A DNA stretch of 64,000 bases from Luzula sylvatica (lineage: Eukaryota; Streptophyta; Magnoliopsida; Poales; Juncaceae). Location of the stretch: positions 2,056,001 to 2,120,000 of the forward strand of contig OX326958.1 in the NCBI GenBank assembly GCA_946800325.1. The letters are read 5' to 3'. The position numbers and the translations under genes are program-made. The notes under the pieces are model-generated. The model ran no database searches and had not been told where the DNA came from. It saw nothing but the letters and a program-made list of their open reading frames with translations. Positions 11,706-22,142 of the stretch are shown one piece after another; the stretch's first letter is position 1; each line of letters begins with the position of its first letter.

Positions 11706-11757
<52 letters not shown>
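11706..11757. repeat. (TA)n microsatellite, right part
   Basis: Continuation of the TA tract that precedes 10786, followed by a T-rich run. Confidence 0.9.
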
Positions 11758-11774
<17 letters not shown>

Positions 11775-12093
11775 GTGACTGCTTTTCTGTATTCAATTTT
11801 TAGATTTTTACTCGCTACATCTACTAATTAGGAATGAGTTTATGATTTTGTTTAAGTTCATTTGTGAAAGTTTAATATTATAAATTAGATATTGGAAGAA
11901 AATTAACATGCTCATGCTAATATAAACAATTCTAAATTCCCAATAACAAGCATGTAAGAGTCGTTTCTATAACGTATAATTGCCAGATCAACAAGGGTTC
12001 ACAGTTCTGAAATATCTAAAATGGGTATAGCACATAGACTACATAATGAGTCTTATAAAAATAATAAACCCAACATTTAATGTACCAATAATG

Positions 12094-12258
12094 ATAGGTA
12101 TCTAGAATTTTAATATAGATTTGCACCTAAAAATACACGTGGCAGTCAAATCTAGAATTTTTAGAATTTTATTATTTTTTAAAAATTTGACGTGACTGCA
12201 TTGCGATTTGACACGTGTGCTTCTAGACAAAATTTAAGTGCGAAATCTAGATGCCTAT
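12094..12258. mobile_element. Small MITE-like inverted repeat
   Basis: Left arm ATAGGTATCTAGAATTTTA and right arm, reversed, ATAGGCATCTAGATTTCGC. Between them are internal complementary blocks (GACACGTG/CACGTGGC and CTAGAATTTT repeats). About 165 bp long and non-coding. No clean target duplication was found. Confidence 0.5.
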
Positions 12259-13214
12259 ATTGTATAATGTACCGTCTTTTTCTCTCGTTGCCTACGGCAA
12301 ATAGGGATGGATATTTTGAAATAATATGTTCTAACGCATATTAATTAGAACAACAACTAATTTCGTTATAATCGAGAAGGCCGAGAGGCCGGATCGAGCC
12401 GAGTTACAATTAATTATTTTTAGGAGTATTATGGATATTTTAATATTTATGCAGAAATGAAATTGTGTCTTTAAATGAATATTTTCATTGCTTCCTCTTG
12501 AAATATATATTGATATTGATTATAGTAATTTTGAGATGTTTAAAAATAAAATAAAGTATATGACGGGGAGAAATGAGAGAAAATGATTTTTTTTAAAAGT
12601 AACCTCATTTTTTTAATATTTGAATAATCTCTTATCTTATACTTCGTGTTAGCTATATAAAGGGAAATATATTTTTAATGCCTCTCTTTAGTTATAACCT
12701 TCGATTTTGTCATCTAATTATTATTTCTTTACAAGATTCAATTTCTCAATTAATTTTCATTCTTTTTAATTGAGCAAAGCAAAATATAAATGACGAGGTA
12801 ATAATCAATTGAATGAAATAACTGAGATGATGTACTATATTTATGATGTTTGAATATGAGTGGAAAATAAAGGGTTGTGTTACTTTTTAAATTAGGCAAA
12901 ATAATAAAATATTGACTCCTCCAAAGCAAAAATTATATCATAAGGTTCTTTTTCTTTTAATTTTGCATAAATTATGTCATTTTTTCATTGTAAACAAAAT
13001 AAGAAAAATGATGAAAACACCAGTGAAAACATAATTTTAAAAAGATGAGGATATTAGAAACAATTTAGAAATAAAAGTGCATAAATCATATTTTTCGGAA
13101 AAAAACTTATAATTGGGGTTATTCATGACATTGTTCATTTTAAAGGGTACTAAAAAAATTAAGTTGTTTGATTATTTCATGACATTGTCTCTAGTGGTGA
13201 TGATGACACGTGTT
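12259..13214. other. AT-rich intergenic DNA
   Basis: No supported feature. A short CGAGAAGGCCGAGAGGCCGG stretch near 12372 is the only G/C-rich spot and does not belong to a recognisable gene. Confidence 0.5.
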
Positions 13215-13600
13215 TGAGAATCCAAATAAGTTGTACACAAGACAAAACAAATTTGTAGAAGGACTACAATAATTATTTCATGAAGCAAAGCAAGTAGTAA
13301 TTTATGCATTTTGCATGCATTTGTGTTATAGAGTTTGTATTTAACAAGTATAAATAGCGTGGTTAATTTCAAAAATAGTATAAATAGTGTGGTTACTTTA
13401 TTATATACACCCAATTTTTATACTTTCAATGGCTACATGTACTAAAACTAAAAGAATTAGTATATGATTTGTTTTAAGTTTATTTATGAAAGTTTATTAG
13501 TACAATTTAGATATAGGAGGAAAACCAACAACCTCATGCTAATTTGAACAATGTTGAGTTCTCAACATCATGTATGTAAGAATTGTCTCTATCATCGATT
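13215..13600 (+). repeat. Dispersed repeat family R1, copy 4
   Basis: The most complete R1 copy: GTTGTACACAAGAC, TTTCATGAAGCAAAGCAAG, TTTTGCATGCATTTG, AAGTATAAATAGCGTGG, ATACACCCAATTTTTATAC, GATATAGGAGGAAAACCAAC, CTCATGCTAATTTGAACAAT, in that order. No conserved protein could be derived from it. Confidence 0.6.
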
Positions 13601-14354
13601 TTCCCGATTGACTATTTGAAAGATCCAAGATCAATTTTATAAAAAATATTCAATATTTTTATTAACGAAGATTTTGTGATTCACTGGATAAATCCAGTTC
13701 ACGGTGTAATGGAGACGAATAAACAAACAATTTTTTTTTGAAAAAGGCCCTTAGGCAAAAAGATTTGTATGCGCGATGCACAAATAAAACTATGTTGATA
13801 TCAAGTTTAGACGGAAACCACTAAAAAATATAAAATAAATAAATAGTTATAAGTTGATCAAATAAAATGTTTAAAATGAAAAAAAAAATAATGCAAACAT
13901 TGTTGCAATTATGTAATTGTAATATCTTAGAATATAAAAATGATATGCTTTTGATTGTCGGTAACAATATTTTTTTTTTAGATTGTAACTTATCATTAAA
14001 TTTGTTAAAAAAATATAATGCAAACATTGTTGCTACGTTTTTAGAAATGACCATTATACTCTCATATTTTTATTTTATAAATCTCTATAATTTAATAAAT
14101 AAAAAATAAATATTAAACTATTATAAAAAATAAAAAATGTTACAAAATAAATAATACATAATATTAAAATATTATAATAAATAATACATTGCTATTAAAA
14201 ATAATTGTTTAATTGGACTAAGATTTATGACCATGAAAACAAATATTTTTAATTATTAATAAAAATAAATGTATTACATCATACTAACAAATATTGATAT
14301 TTTGTACTCGATATTTTTTCTATAAAAGCAACAACAACAAAATAGTTGTTTAAT
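13601..14354. other. AT-rich intergenic DNA
   Basis: Nothing supported. The overlapping frames at 13821-14109 are shadows of the same low-complexity stretch, which contains a direct repeat of ATAATGCAAACATTGTTGC. Confidence 0.5.
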
Positions 14355-14363
14355 TTTATTTTA

Positions 14364-15089
14364 GGAGGATTACATATTTACCCTTTCTTAAATTTGAAAT
14401 TATATATTTATCCTTCTTAAAATTAAAATATCATCATATTTACCCTTTCATAAATCTAAAATATCATATTTACTGAAAACTTAAAAACCATCCAATTTCT
14501 CCGTTAAAGTTAACGGTCAACTATTTTATCCTTTACATATTTATCCTTCTAAAAATTCAAAATATCATATTTACCTTTTTAAAAATAAAAATATCATATT
14601 TACCCAAATAATATAACAATGTAATCTCATAGATAACAATATAAACGCAAAAAATACATCAATAAAATTCCAAAAAATAATCATTCTACCAATCTCAAAT
14701 GACAAAAATAAAAATGTAAAAAAATATAGATTCAATGCAAAAATATAATCATAACTAAAAATATTATTAAATTGTAGAGTGTGATTTCTTCTTGTCGAGT
14801 GAGTAAGGGTACATACACTATTTTTATTGTTGAGAAGATAAATATGATATTTTTATTTTTAATGAGGTAAATACGATATTTTGGATTTTTAGAAGTGTAA
14901 AATAATAATTTTAAATGTTGATCGTTAAGTTTAACGGAGAAATTGGATGATTTTTAATTTTTGGGAAAATATGATATTTTATGATATTTTAGATTTATGA
15001 AAGGATAAATATGATATTTTAATTTTAAGAAGGGTAAATATGTAATTTTATGGTTAACAAAAACGTAAATATAAATATGTAAACCCTCC
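14364..15089. mobile_element. Mutator-type MITE family M1, copy 1 (9-bp TSD)
   Basis: A 726-bp element with inverted arms of about 230 bp. It starts GGAGGATTACATATTTACCC and ends with its inverted counterpart (TATGTAAACCCTCC). The perfect 9-bp duplication TTTATTTTA lies at 14355-14363 and 15090-15098. Each arm is built from repeated ATCATATTTACCC-like units plus a CCAATTTCTCCGTTAAA block. It ends about 240 bp upstream of the TAF6 start codon, so it sits in the TAF6 promoter region. Near-identical copies are at 51113-51832 and, shorter, 17291-17769. Confidence 0.92.
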
Positions 15090-15331
15090 TTTATTTTATT
15101 ACGACTTTTGACATTAAAAAAAGTCTCTGATTAATAATTCTCCGGAGCGAGAGGTCTCACTGAGTTTTGAGTTACGACTTACGAGTGAGAGGAGAGACGA
15201 GCGAACAAAGCGGAAAGGACGGAGGAGAGAGTGGCTCGTTGCCGTTGCCGGATTAGGGTTTTATACGTTCGTGCGCTGATTACGACTAGGGTTTTCAGAT
15301 TGTTTAGTGGGAGTAATTGAGGTGGGCAGCG

Positions 15332-17033
15332 ATGAGTATTGTACCCAAAGAGACGATTGAGGTTATAGCTCAAGGCATTGGGATCTCCAGTTTGTCCCCA
15401 GATGTCGCCACAGTTCTCGCCCCTGATGTTGAATATCGCCTCCGCGAGATAATTCAGGTTTCTTCCATCTTCTACTTTTTACAATTCTCCATGGATAATA
15501 CCTAATTTAGGGTTTATATGGGAAATAGCTAAAATTGTAGCTCAATAAGGGCTAGATTAGTGCTAAATAGCTAAAATTGTAATCTTTGGTGATACGAATT
15601 CAGTAAATTCATGACATTTGACCTAAATCATGATATAAATTAACATTTCATAATTTTGAAAATGATTACAGGAGGCGGTAAAATGCATGCGACACTCAAA
15701 GCGAACTATTTTAACAACTGATGATGTGGATAGTGCTCTCAATTTACGAAACATCGAGGTAAATAAAATTCAATTTCTTTCTAATTTGTCATGTTTTGTT
15801 ACTGAGTCCTTTTAAAATCAGCCAATATACGGGTTTGCTTCTGGCGACCCGTTAAAGTTCAAACGGGCTATCGGGCACAAAGATCTCTTCTACTTGGACG
15901 ATAGAGAAATCGACTTTAAGGAGGTCCGCACATTCCAAAATTATTCTCCCCATTTAATTACTCGTCTTATTATTTAATTTAATTTAATTTTTTTGAATTT
16001 AGGTTATAGATGCACAATTACCGAAAGCGCCACTTGACACTGCAGTGGCGACTCACTGGCTCGCCATTGAAGGCGTTCAACCAGCTATTCCCGAAAATCC
16101 TCCTATCGAAGGTAATTTTTATATTTTATTTTAATAAAATATTTTTTTCAAATTTTTATGCTTTTATTTATATTTTCAGCAATATTATCTCCTCCAGAAG
16201 TGAAAAAATTGGATCATAAAGACGATCTTCCATTTGATTTAAAGCTTCCTCTTAAACACGTTTTATCCAGAGAGCTTCAGGCAAGAAAATAATCTTTTTT
16301 CATATTTATTAAATTAATTAATTAATTATTTTTTTTATATAAATTGTGCAGTTATATTTTGACAAAATTGCGGAGCTGACAGTTGGCAGACCCGAGAGCC
16401 CGTTATTCAAAGAGGCATTAGTTAGTCTCGCAACGGATTCGGGTTTACACCCGTTAGTTCCATATTTCTCCTACTTTATCGCCGATGAGGTTCTTAAATC
16501 ATTATAATATTGATTTTTAAAATAAAAAAATATAATTATTATTTTATTATTAGGTGAGTCGAAGCTTGAACGACCTTTCAGTTTTATTCGCATTAATGCG
16601 TGTTGTTCAAAGCCTTCTAAGCAACCCACATATCCACATCGAGCCTTATGTAAGTTGTAATTATATTTTATAAAAAATATATATATTTTTTCTGACGATT
16701 TTTATTTAAATAGTTGCATCAAATGATGCCATCGATAATAACATGTCTCGTCGCAAAACGAGTGGGGCACCGCATTTCAGATAATCACTGGGCCCTTCGT
16801 GATTTTTCCGCCAAAATCGTTGCTTCGATTTGTCGAAGGTTAAAATGAAATGAAATTAATTTATTTAAATCACAGTTTCGTTTAAAGTGAATTATTTCAG
16901 ATATGGACATGTATATCATAACTTACAATCGAGATTAACAAAGACTCTGATTCACGCTTTTCTCGACCCTTCGAAATCGCTGACTCAGCATTACGGCGCC
17001 ATTCAAGGCCTCTCCGCTCTCGGTCCCAGCGTG

Positions 17034-17068
<35 letters not shown>

Positions 17069-18326
17069 TTTATTATAGATTATATTTCATTTATATTTAA
17101 TTATAAAAGGTGAGGCTTTTGATTCTGCCAAACTTGGAAACATACATGCAACTTCTCGAGCCAGAAATGCAACTCGAGAAACAAAAGAACGAGTTGAAGC
17201 GAAAAGAAGCTTGGCGCGTCTATGGCGCCTTATTGGTCCGTTCATTTCTTATTCTTATTTTTTTTATTTTTGTTACTATTATTATTATTAGGGGGATTTA
17301 CATATTAACTTGAAATTACATGTTTACCCTTCTTAAAATTAAAATATCATATTTATCCTTTCATAAATTTAAAATATCATATTTACCCAAAAATTAAAAA
17401 ACCATCCAATTTCTCCGTCAAAACTAGCGGTCAACATTTAAAATGACTATTTTACCCTTCTAAAAATCCACAATATCATATTTACCCTTTTAAAAATCAT
17501 ATTTACCCTTCCATAAATATGAAAGGCTAAATAGGGTTTTTTTTTATTTTCAAAAGGGTTGATACGATATGTTGGGTTTTTGGAAGGGTAAAAATAAAAT
17601 AGTAATTTTAAATGTTGACCGTTAATTTTGACGGAGAAATTGAATGTTTTTTATTTTTTGGGTAAATATGTTATTTTAGATTTATGAAAGGATAAATATG
17701 ATATTTTAATTTTAACAAGGGTAAATATGTAACTTCAAGTTAAAAAAAGGGTAAATATGTAAATCCACCTTATTATATTATTTTTTATTTTAATGATATA
17801 TTATTTATTTGTTAACTATACAGTGTGCGGCAGGAAGTTGTTTGCACGATCGGCTAAAAATGTTTCCTGGATTGCTCGCCCCGCACGTTCCGTTTCCGTG
17901 GAAAAATAATAAAAAAATCGCATTGAATAATAATCCAAGTAAGGTTTTAATATTATAATATTTATATTAAAATAAAATTATTTTTTATCCGTAAATATTT
18001 TTTTTTCAGGTTTGAAAAGAAAATCACCGCCAAACGTTGCTTCTCAACAACCGCCCCTTAAGAAGCTCGCCACCGATCCCGATTCTTCTAGCCAATCACA
18101 TAATAATAATAATATTATTAATAGCAATAATAATAATAATTTTAGCGGTAATGGTGGCGGGGCCCACATGCAGAGAGTGTTGGGATTGACGTCGGCTTCG
18201 ACGGTGTTGAGAGAAGCGTGGAAGGAGGATTTGAACGCGGGCCATCTCTTGTCATCGTTGCACGGTTTGTTCGGGGAGGGTATATTTTCGTTTATACAAC
18301 CTCCCGAAATGCATTTCTTCGTTTGA
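15332..18326 (+). CDS. TAF6: TFIID subunit 6 (TAF6), 12 exons
   Basis: TAF6 is a histone-fold subunit of the general transcription factor TFIID and of SAGA-type coactivators; it pairs with TAF9 in the nucleus. Exons: 15332-15457, 15672-15758, 15822-15923, 16003-16111, 16180-16280, 16352-16489, 16554-16649, 16714-16838, 16901-17033, 17110-17235, 17824-17938, 18010-18326. All phases join, giving about 524 residues, close to plant TAF6 (about 550). The histone fold is residues 1-70 ([19 protein letters not shown] start). The conserved C-terminal HEAT-type domain follows, with [34 protein letters not shown] and [15 protein letters not shown] Lys/Asn-rich tail ends in QPPEMHFFV. Intron 5 uses a GC donor, and intron 10 holds a Mutator MITE. 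The gene appears intact. Confidence 0.95.
16281..16351 (+). other. GC-AG intron 5 of TAF6
   Basis: The exon ends GAGCTTCAG and the intron begins GCAAGAAAA. The next exon (TTATATTTTGAC) restores the conserved RELQLYFDK peptide exactly. No alternative GT donor keeps that peptide. The donor CAG|GCAAG is the strong form typical of GC-AG introns. Confidence 0.88.
17291..17769. mobile_element. Mutator-type MITE family M1, copy 2, inside TAF6 intron 10
   Basis: About 479 bp, shorter than the other two copies because the middle is missing. Starts GGGGGATTTACATATTAACT and ends TAAATCCACC, with the same ATCATATTTACCC repeats and CCAATTTCTCCGTC block in both arms. The flanks TTATTATTA and TTATTATAT match at 7 of 9 positions, consistent with a degraded 9-bp duplication in a TTA-rich site. 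The intron remains spliceable by inspection. Confidence 0.85.
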
Positions 18327-18360
18327 TCCGTATTGTTGTACATCGATAATTTGTTATTTT

Positions 18361-18509
18361 ATTTATTAGAAGATTGTGGAATTATTGTGGAAACAAATAA
18401 TTTGTTCCATGTGCATTAACTAAAAAAGATGGCCAAAATCTAGAATTTATATTGTGGTAATTCTCCTATAAATATCCCCCTCGAACAATTTTGAAAATTA
18501 CACCTCAAA
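18361..18509 (+). promoter_or_regulatory. Promoter of the ubiquitin-like gene, repeat P1 copy 1
   Basis: TATAAATA at about 18471 lies some 38 bp upstream of the start codon at 18510. The region GCATTAACTAAAA...GGAAAATTACACCTC recurs at about 22560-22720 and 24020-24190, where the TATA core is altered (CAACAAATATTCC). This suggests tandem duplication of the locus, with coding parts lost in the two other copies. Confidence 0.6.
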
Positions 18510-18982
18510 ATGATTCCAGTTACTATCAAGCCAACGAAGAACATGGACCCCTTCGGCATGAAAATCAGGGAGAATTTCACCATAAGCGAAATTAAGTACA
18601 AAATCGAAATCAAAACACATGTCCATGTGTCTCGAATCGAACTTTTTTATCGTAGATGGAAACGGGTATCTTAGGAAGCTCGAAAACTCCACGTTTATCG
18701 ACACGTACGGTATTAAAAAACACGATTATCCAAGCACGGCTCGGATTGCTCGTAACTATTGCGCCGACGTGGCAAGGACAAGGAGTTTTCGAAATTGTGA
18801 TTCCCTACATGGCTACCGTCGATGACATCATGATGATTATCGCAGAAAGGACGGTTGGACTTGGGAGAATGGTTTTTGTCAAGCTTTATTTCAAAAATAA
18901 AGAATTGAAAACGACCAAAAATATCCGGGACGGTTTGGTTATCATCGCGGCAGATCCAATTTTTGAACTTAATATTATATAA
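18510..18982 (+). pseudogene. Tandem two-domain ubiquitin-like protein, interrupted by two frameshifts
   Basis: Three consecutive frames together read as two ubiquitin-like folds. Domain 1 begins at the ATG at 18510 (FGMKIRENFTISEIKYKIE, then SRIELF). It passes into the next frame at the T6 run near 18640 (NGYLRKLENSTFIDTYGIK), then into the third frame at the A6 run near 18716 (NTIIQARLGLLVTI). Domain 2 follows without a break (GVFEIVIPYMATVDDIMMII, LYFKNKELKTTKNIRDG) and stops at 18982. Both shifts correspond to one extra base in a homopolymer. Without them the frame would be 156 residues, the size of di-ubiquitin. No C-terminal Gly-Gly is present, so conjugation is unlikely. It could be a recent pseudogene or carry two sequencing errors. 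Confidence 0.6.
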
Positions 18983-19463
18983 TATTTGAAAAACGAAGGA
19001 TTTTTGGGTAAGCTTCATTTGCTTTACGTAGGCAATTTCAAAATATCAGCATGATTTTCTCATGTTCTGATGAGATTTTTTTATTTTATTAACACTATAC
19101 ATTGAAATCACGGCGAATAAAAGCGTAGTAAATATATGAAATCATGCTAATCCAAAATATCATATATGCCCTTGTTGTAAGGTTCGAATGCAAGGGTATT
19201 CATGATATTCTCAATTTGTCGAGGTATACCGTATGCATGGTATGTTGAGAAGAGAGTTGTTAATTACTGCCCATAAAATATCTAATATATACACACACAA
19301 TATAAAAATATATTGAAACAAAACATAACAAAAATATAGAAATTGTTATGTATAAATAACAATAGATATTGTTATTATGTATAACGTATATCTAAGCTGT
19401 TATAAAAAAAATCATGTACATTTAAAAATAAGCACGTAAAAGTATGATGGACAAATAAAACAA
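18983..19463. other. Spacer between the ubiquitin-like gene and the Pack-MULE
   Basis: A/T-rich, containing short CA/TA repeats near 19291. No gene seen. Confidence 0.5.
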
Positions 19464-19763
19464 GGGATAATTTCTCCCATATCCCTACTAAACTCATAAA
19501 TAACATATTTGTCTCTCTTAAGTTGATAATATCATATTTATCCCTACCAAATTTTGTTTGTATCAAATTTATCCAAAATTAACATCTTTGTTAAATTTAA
19601 CAGAAAATTAATTCAAATTGACTAATTTACCCTCAACTAATCTTACTGAAATAAACGGGTTCAAACCCTAAACCCGATAAGATGGCCTAAAACCTTTCTC
19701 TCTCAAAACGATGTTCTTCTCTGCTTCATACGAATATGAAGCTCCAGTAGGCGATTTGGGGTC

Positions 19764-20034
19764 TTGAGAGCTGGGAGGATCCGGCAGTTTGCCGAAGCTA
19801 GTGATCTCGAGGCGGTCTGGAGATCTGGCGACGCTCTAAAGGTTGCGGAAATCGAGGCCGTTGAATCGGTGAAACTCGGGCAGTGTAATCTGATTGAATA
19901 TATCATGATTAGGGAAGATAAAGTCATCAAATTTTCTGGCGTTGCGACGAGTCGGGCTTGTACAATTGTCCTCAGAAGAGCCCGTGCTTATGTGCTGGAC
20001 GGAAGTGGAGAAATCGCTTGACGAATTCGGACAT
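19764..20034 (+). pseudogene. Captured fragment of CCT2 (TCP-1 beta chaperonin)
   Basis: The frame from about 19845 reads [19 protein letters not shown], then KVIKFSGV and ACTIVLRRA...VLD. These match the conserved CCT beta segment around the PESVKLG, IEEIMIGED, FSGV and ACTIVLRGA motifs of the apical/intermediate region. After VLD one extra base shifts the frame, and the continuation (EVEKSLDEF) still resembles the family's DEAERSLHDA helix. Nothing else of this roughly 530-residue protein is present. The upstream 30 codons ([14 protein letters not shown]...) are not recognisable and may come from another gene. It lies just inside the left arm of the Pack-MULE. Confidence 0.8.
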
Positions 20035-21570
20035 GGACTAAATTGAAAATAATATAATTGACGAATTCGACAAACCTATCTGAGAGAATATGATTGTAAA
20101 TTGAAGTTATTGTGATAATTTTGCAATTTTGTGGTAATTTTGGTACTTGATCGTATTTCGAATTTTTCGGTATCTGGTTGTAATTCTCAATTTTGTAGTA
20201 GTTTTCTAATTTTTGCCGAGACAATGAAGTTGGCACCACATCTGAACATGATAGCAAAACAGAGCTGGTACCGCTTTTGGTACCTGGTTGCTGATTGTTG
20301 ATGCATTGCTGATTGTTGATACAATGCATTGGTTTGGTTTGACGGAGATAACTAAACATTTGATCACGAAGAGAAGATTACAAATGAAAATACAAAATAT
20401 CAAATTTATCACTTTCGTCACCCAACAAAAAATTACAAGCCAAAATTCAAACATTATTTTGTTACAAGTGATACTTCTTCTTTTGTTATAAATGATGTTA
20501 GTTTTTGTAAGAGTTGTTTAATTTATCCTTCTGAATGGACTCGTGTGATGAAAGGTAAACCAAAACACAAATAATTGATTAAAACAACCATATATTCTGA
20601 TTAAAATAGAAAATATAAGTACAATATCAGATTATATCCTAGTTACTGATTAGCAATTGAATACGTATCATTATGTAGCAAATCAAATACAAGTTACAGA
20701 TACAAGGGCATGAATGGATTGGAGGCCGAGTTTGTTTCGTGAAGAGCGTTTTATACGAGTCCAAGTTTGTTTCATGACACTCCAAATCCAAATCTGGTTC
20801 GAGTGCTGCTCCAAGTGTCGATCACTCATAAACTAAACATGGGGCTGCTCCGAGTGTATTGATCTTTTTTGAAATTTCCAATAATTCAGGGTCTTTTTAC
20901 AAACGTGGATATACCTACTATGAGAAACATGACTGAAACAATTATTAGTCCCCTGATTCATAAATTGATCAAATATGAAAAAAATCAAGATTTTTGCATT
21001 TTTATTTCTCCAAAATTCCATTAATGGATTCATCACATGAACTCCTGCTGCGATCTCTTTGCCTCTTCCTTGCAAGTTGCTAGCTGCTATAATGACCAAA
21101 GAACTTGACTGTGGTTTTGCGTCTGATTACCCATTCATTTTCGCTTTAACACCATGTCACATGCCCAAATAAAGGTAGTAAGTAACATACTAAAAAAAAA
21201 GAATTTTTTTTTTATCTTTAAATTATGCATCTCCTATCTGTTAGATCATTTTCTTTATTCAATGAAATATATGTCCTAGAAAATAAATAAACATATGCAT
21301 ACATGTTTGAGGTAGCCAACAGTTGGTGTGGGATGGAGAGGTTGGTAACTAAAAGATGAATTGCTAAACCTGGTGCTCATATTCCAATTTTGGGTCGTTC
21401 CTCCTGGTATAATTAAAATCATATTTCCAATTAGATATATAAATTTCGAGTTGATTGAAAATTTGAAAAGAAAGAAAAAAATAAATTAATTACCAGATAT
21501 TTTGTTTCGGCGAATTCATGGTTTGCTTCAGCTATTGTTCTGAATTCTGATCAGTAGAATACAAAAGGCA
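20035..21570. other. Interior of the Pack-MULE without a recognised gene
   Basis: A minus-strand frame at 20833-21099 (start MVIIAASNLQGRGKEIAAGV) has a composition that looks coding over its first 35 codons, then degenerates. I do not recognise it; it may be another captured exon. The rest shows no assignable feature. Confidence 0.35.
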
Positions 21571-21585
21571 ACAAGCTCAGATTTG

Positions 21586-21789
21586 CCAACTAGAGTTAGC
21601 CTAGTTGGTCACACATCTTGGCTAGGGAGCGAGAGGTGTGGGATTCGATTCCCGGCGAGGACACTGGATTATAGATTAAATGTTAAATGAGTGAATAGAG
21701 TGTGTGGCCTACATGTTTGTAATAAAAAAAATAAAAATAAAAGGAGATTGTGTTTGGAAGAGGGACTTTGAGCCCTCTCCGAATTTACT

Positions 21790-21819
<30 letters not shown>
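21586..21819 (+). mobile_element. tRNA-derived SINE with poly(A) tail and 15-bp TSD
   Basis: Internal RNA polymerase III promoter boxes are intact: A-box TTAGCCTAGTTGG at about 21596 and B-box GGATTCGATTCCC at about 21641. The element ends in a pure run of about 30 A. It is flanked by a perfect 15-bp duplication ACAAGCTCAGATTTG at 21571-21585 and 21820-21834, showing LINE-dependent retroposition. The insertion is nested in the Pack-MULE and, judging by the intact tail and duplication, is young. Confidence 0.93.
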
Positions 21820-21821
<2 letters not shown>

Positions 21822-21895
21822 AAGCTCAGATTTGAGCAGTTCCATTGATAATGGGCCGCTCACAATTTCAGCAAGTTTGTCAAAGACGACACTTC

Positions 21896-22142
21896 ACGAA
21901 GGAGCTTCACCTCCTGGCTTACTGAATAGGAAGGAGCTTGACCTCCTTGCCCTACGAAGGAGCTTCACCTCCTGGCTTACTGAATAGGAAGGAGCTTGAC
22001 CTCCTTGCCCTACGAAGGAGCTTCACCTCCTGGCTTACTGAATAGGAAGGAGCTTGACCTCCTTGCCCTACGAAGGAGCTTCACCTCCTGGCTTACTGAA
22101 TAGGAAGGAGCTTGACCTCCTTGCCCTACGAAGGAGCTTCAC
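21896..22142 (+). repeat. 58-bp minisatellite, about 4.3 copies
   Basis: Units start at 21896, 21954, 22012, 22070 and 22128 (partial) and are almost identical. Each contains two related halves, ACGAAGGAGCTTCACCTCCT and AGGAAGGAGCTTGACCTCCT, so the 58-bp unit itself arose from a roughly 29-bp duplication. Each half is also a small palindrome (AGGAGSTTSACCTCCT). The 80-codon frame beginning at 22054 arises from the repeat and is not supported as a gene. Confidence 0.92.

Larger units (their letters stand above)
10615..11960 (+). repeat. Dispersed repeat family R1, copy 3, split by a transposon
   Basis: The left half of R1 (TTGTATACAAGGCC, GTGGTCCTC, TTTTGCATGAATGG) lies at 10615-10735. The right half (CGCTACATCTACTAATTA, GATATTGGAAGAAAATTAACATG, CTCATGCTAAT) lies at 11810-11940. 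Between them are a TA microsatellite and the TIR element at 10786-11705. Confidence 0.55.

Noticed and set aside
14521..15060. Possible CRISPR-like regularly spaced ATATTTACCC repeats
   Set aside because: The repeats are part of the inverted arms of a Mutator MITE, they are not separated by unique spacers of fixed length, and this is a plant genome.
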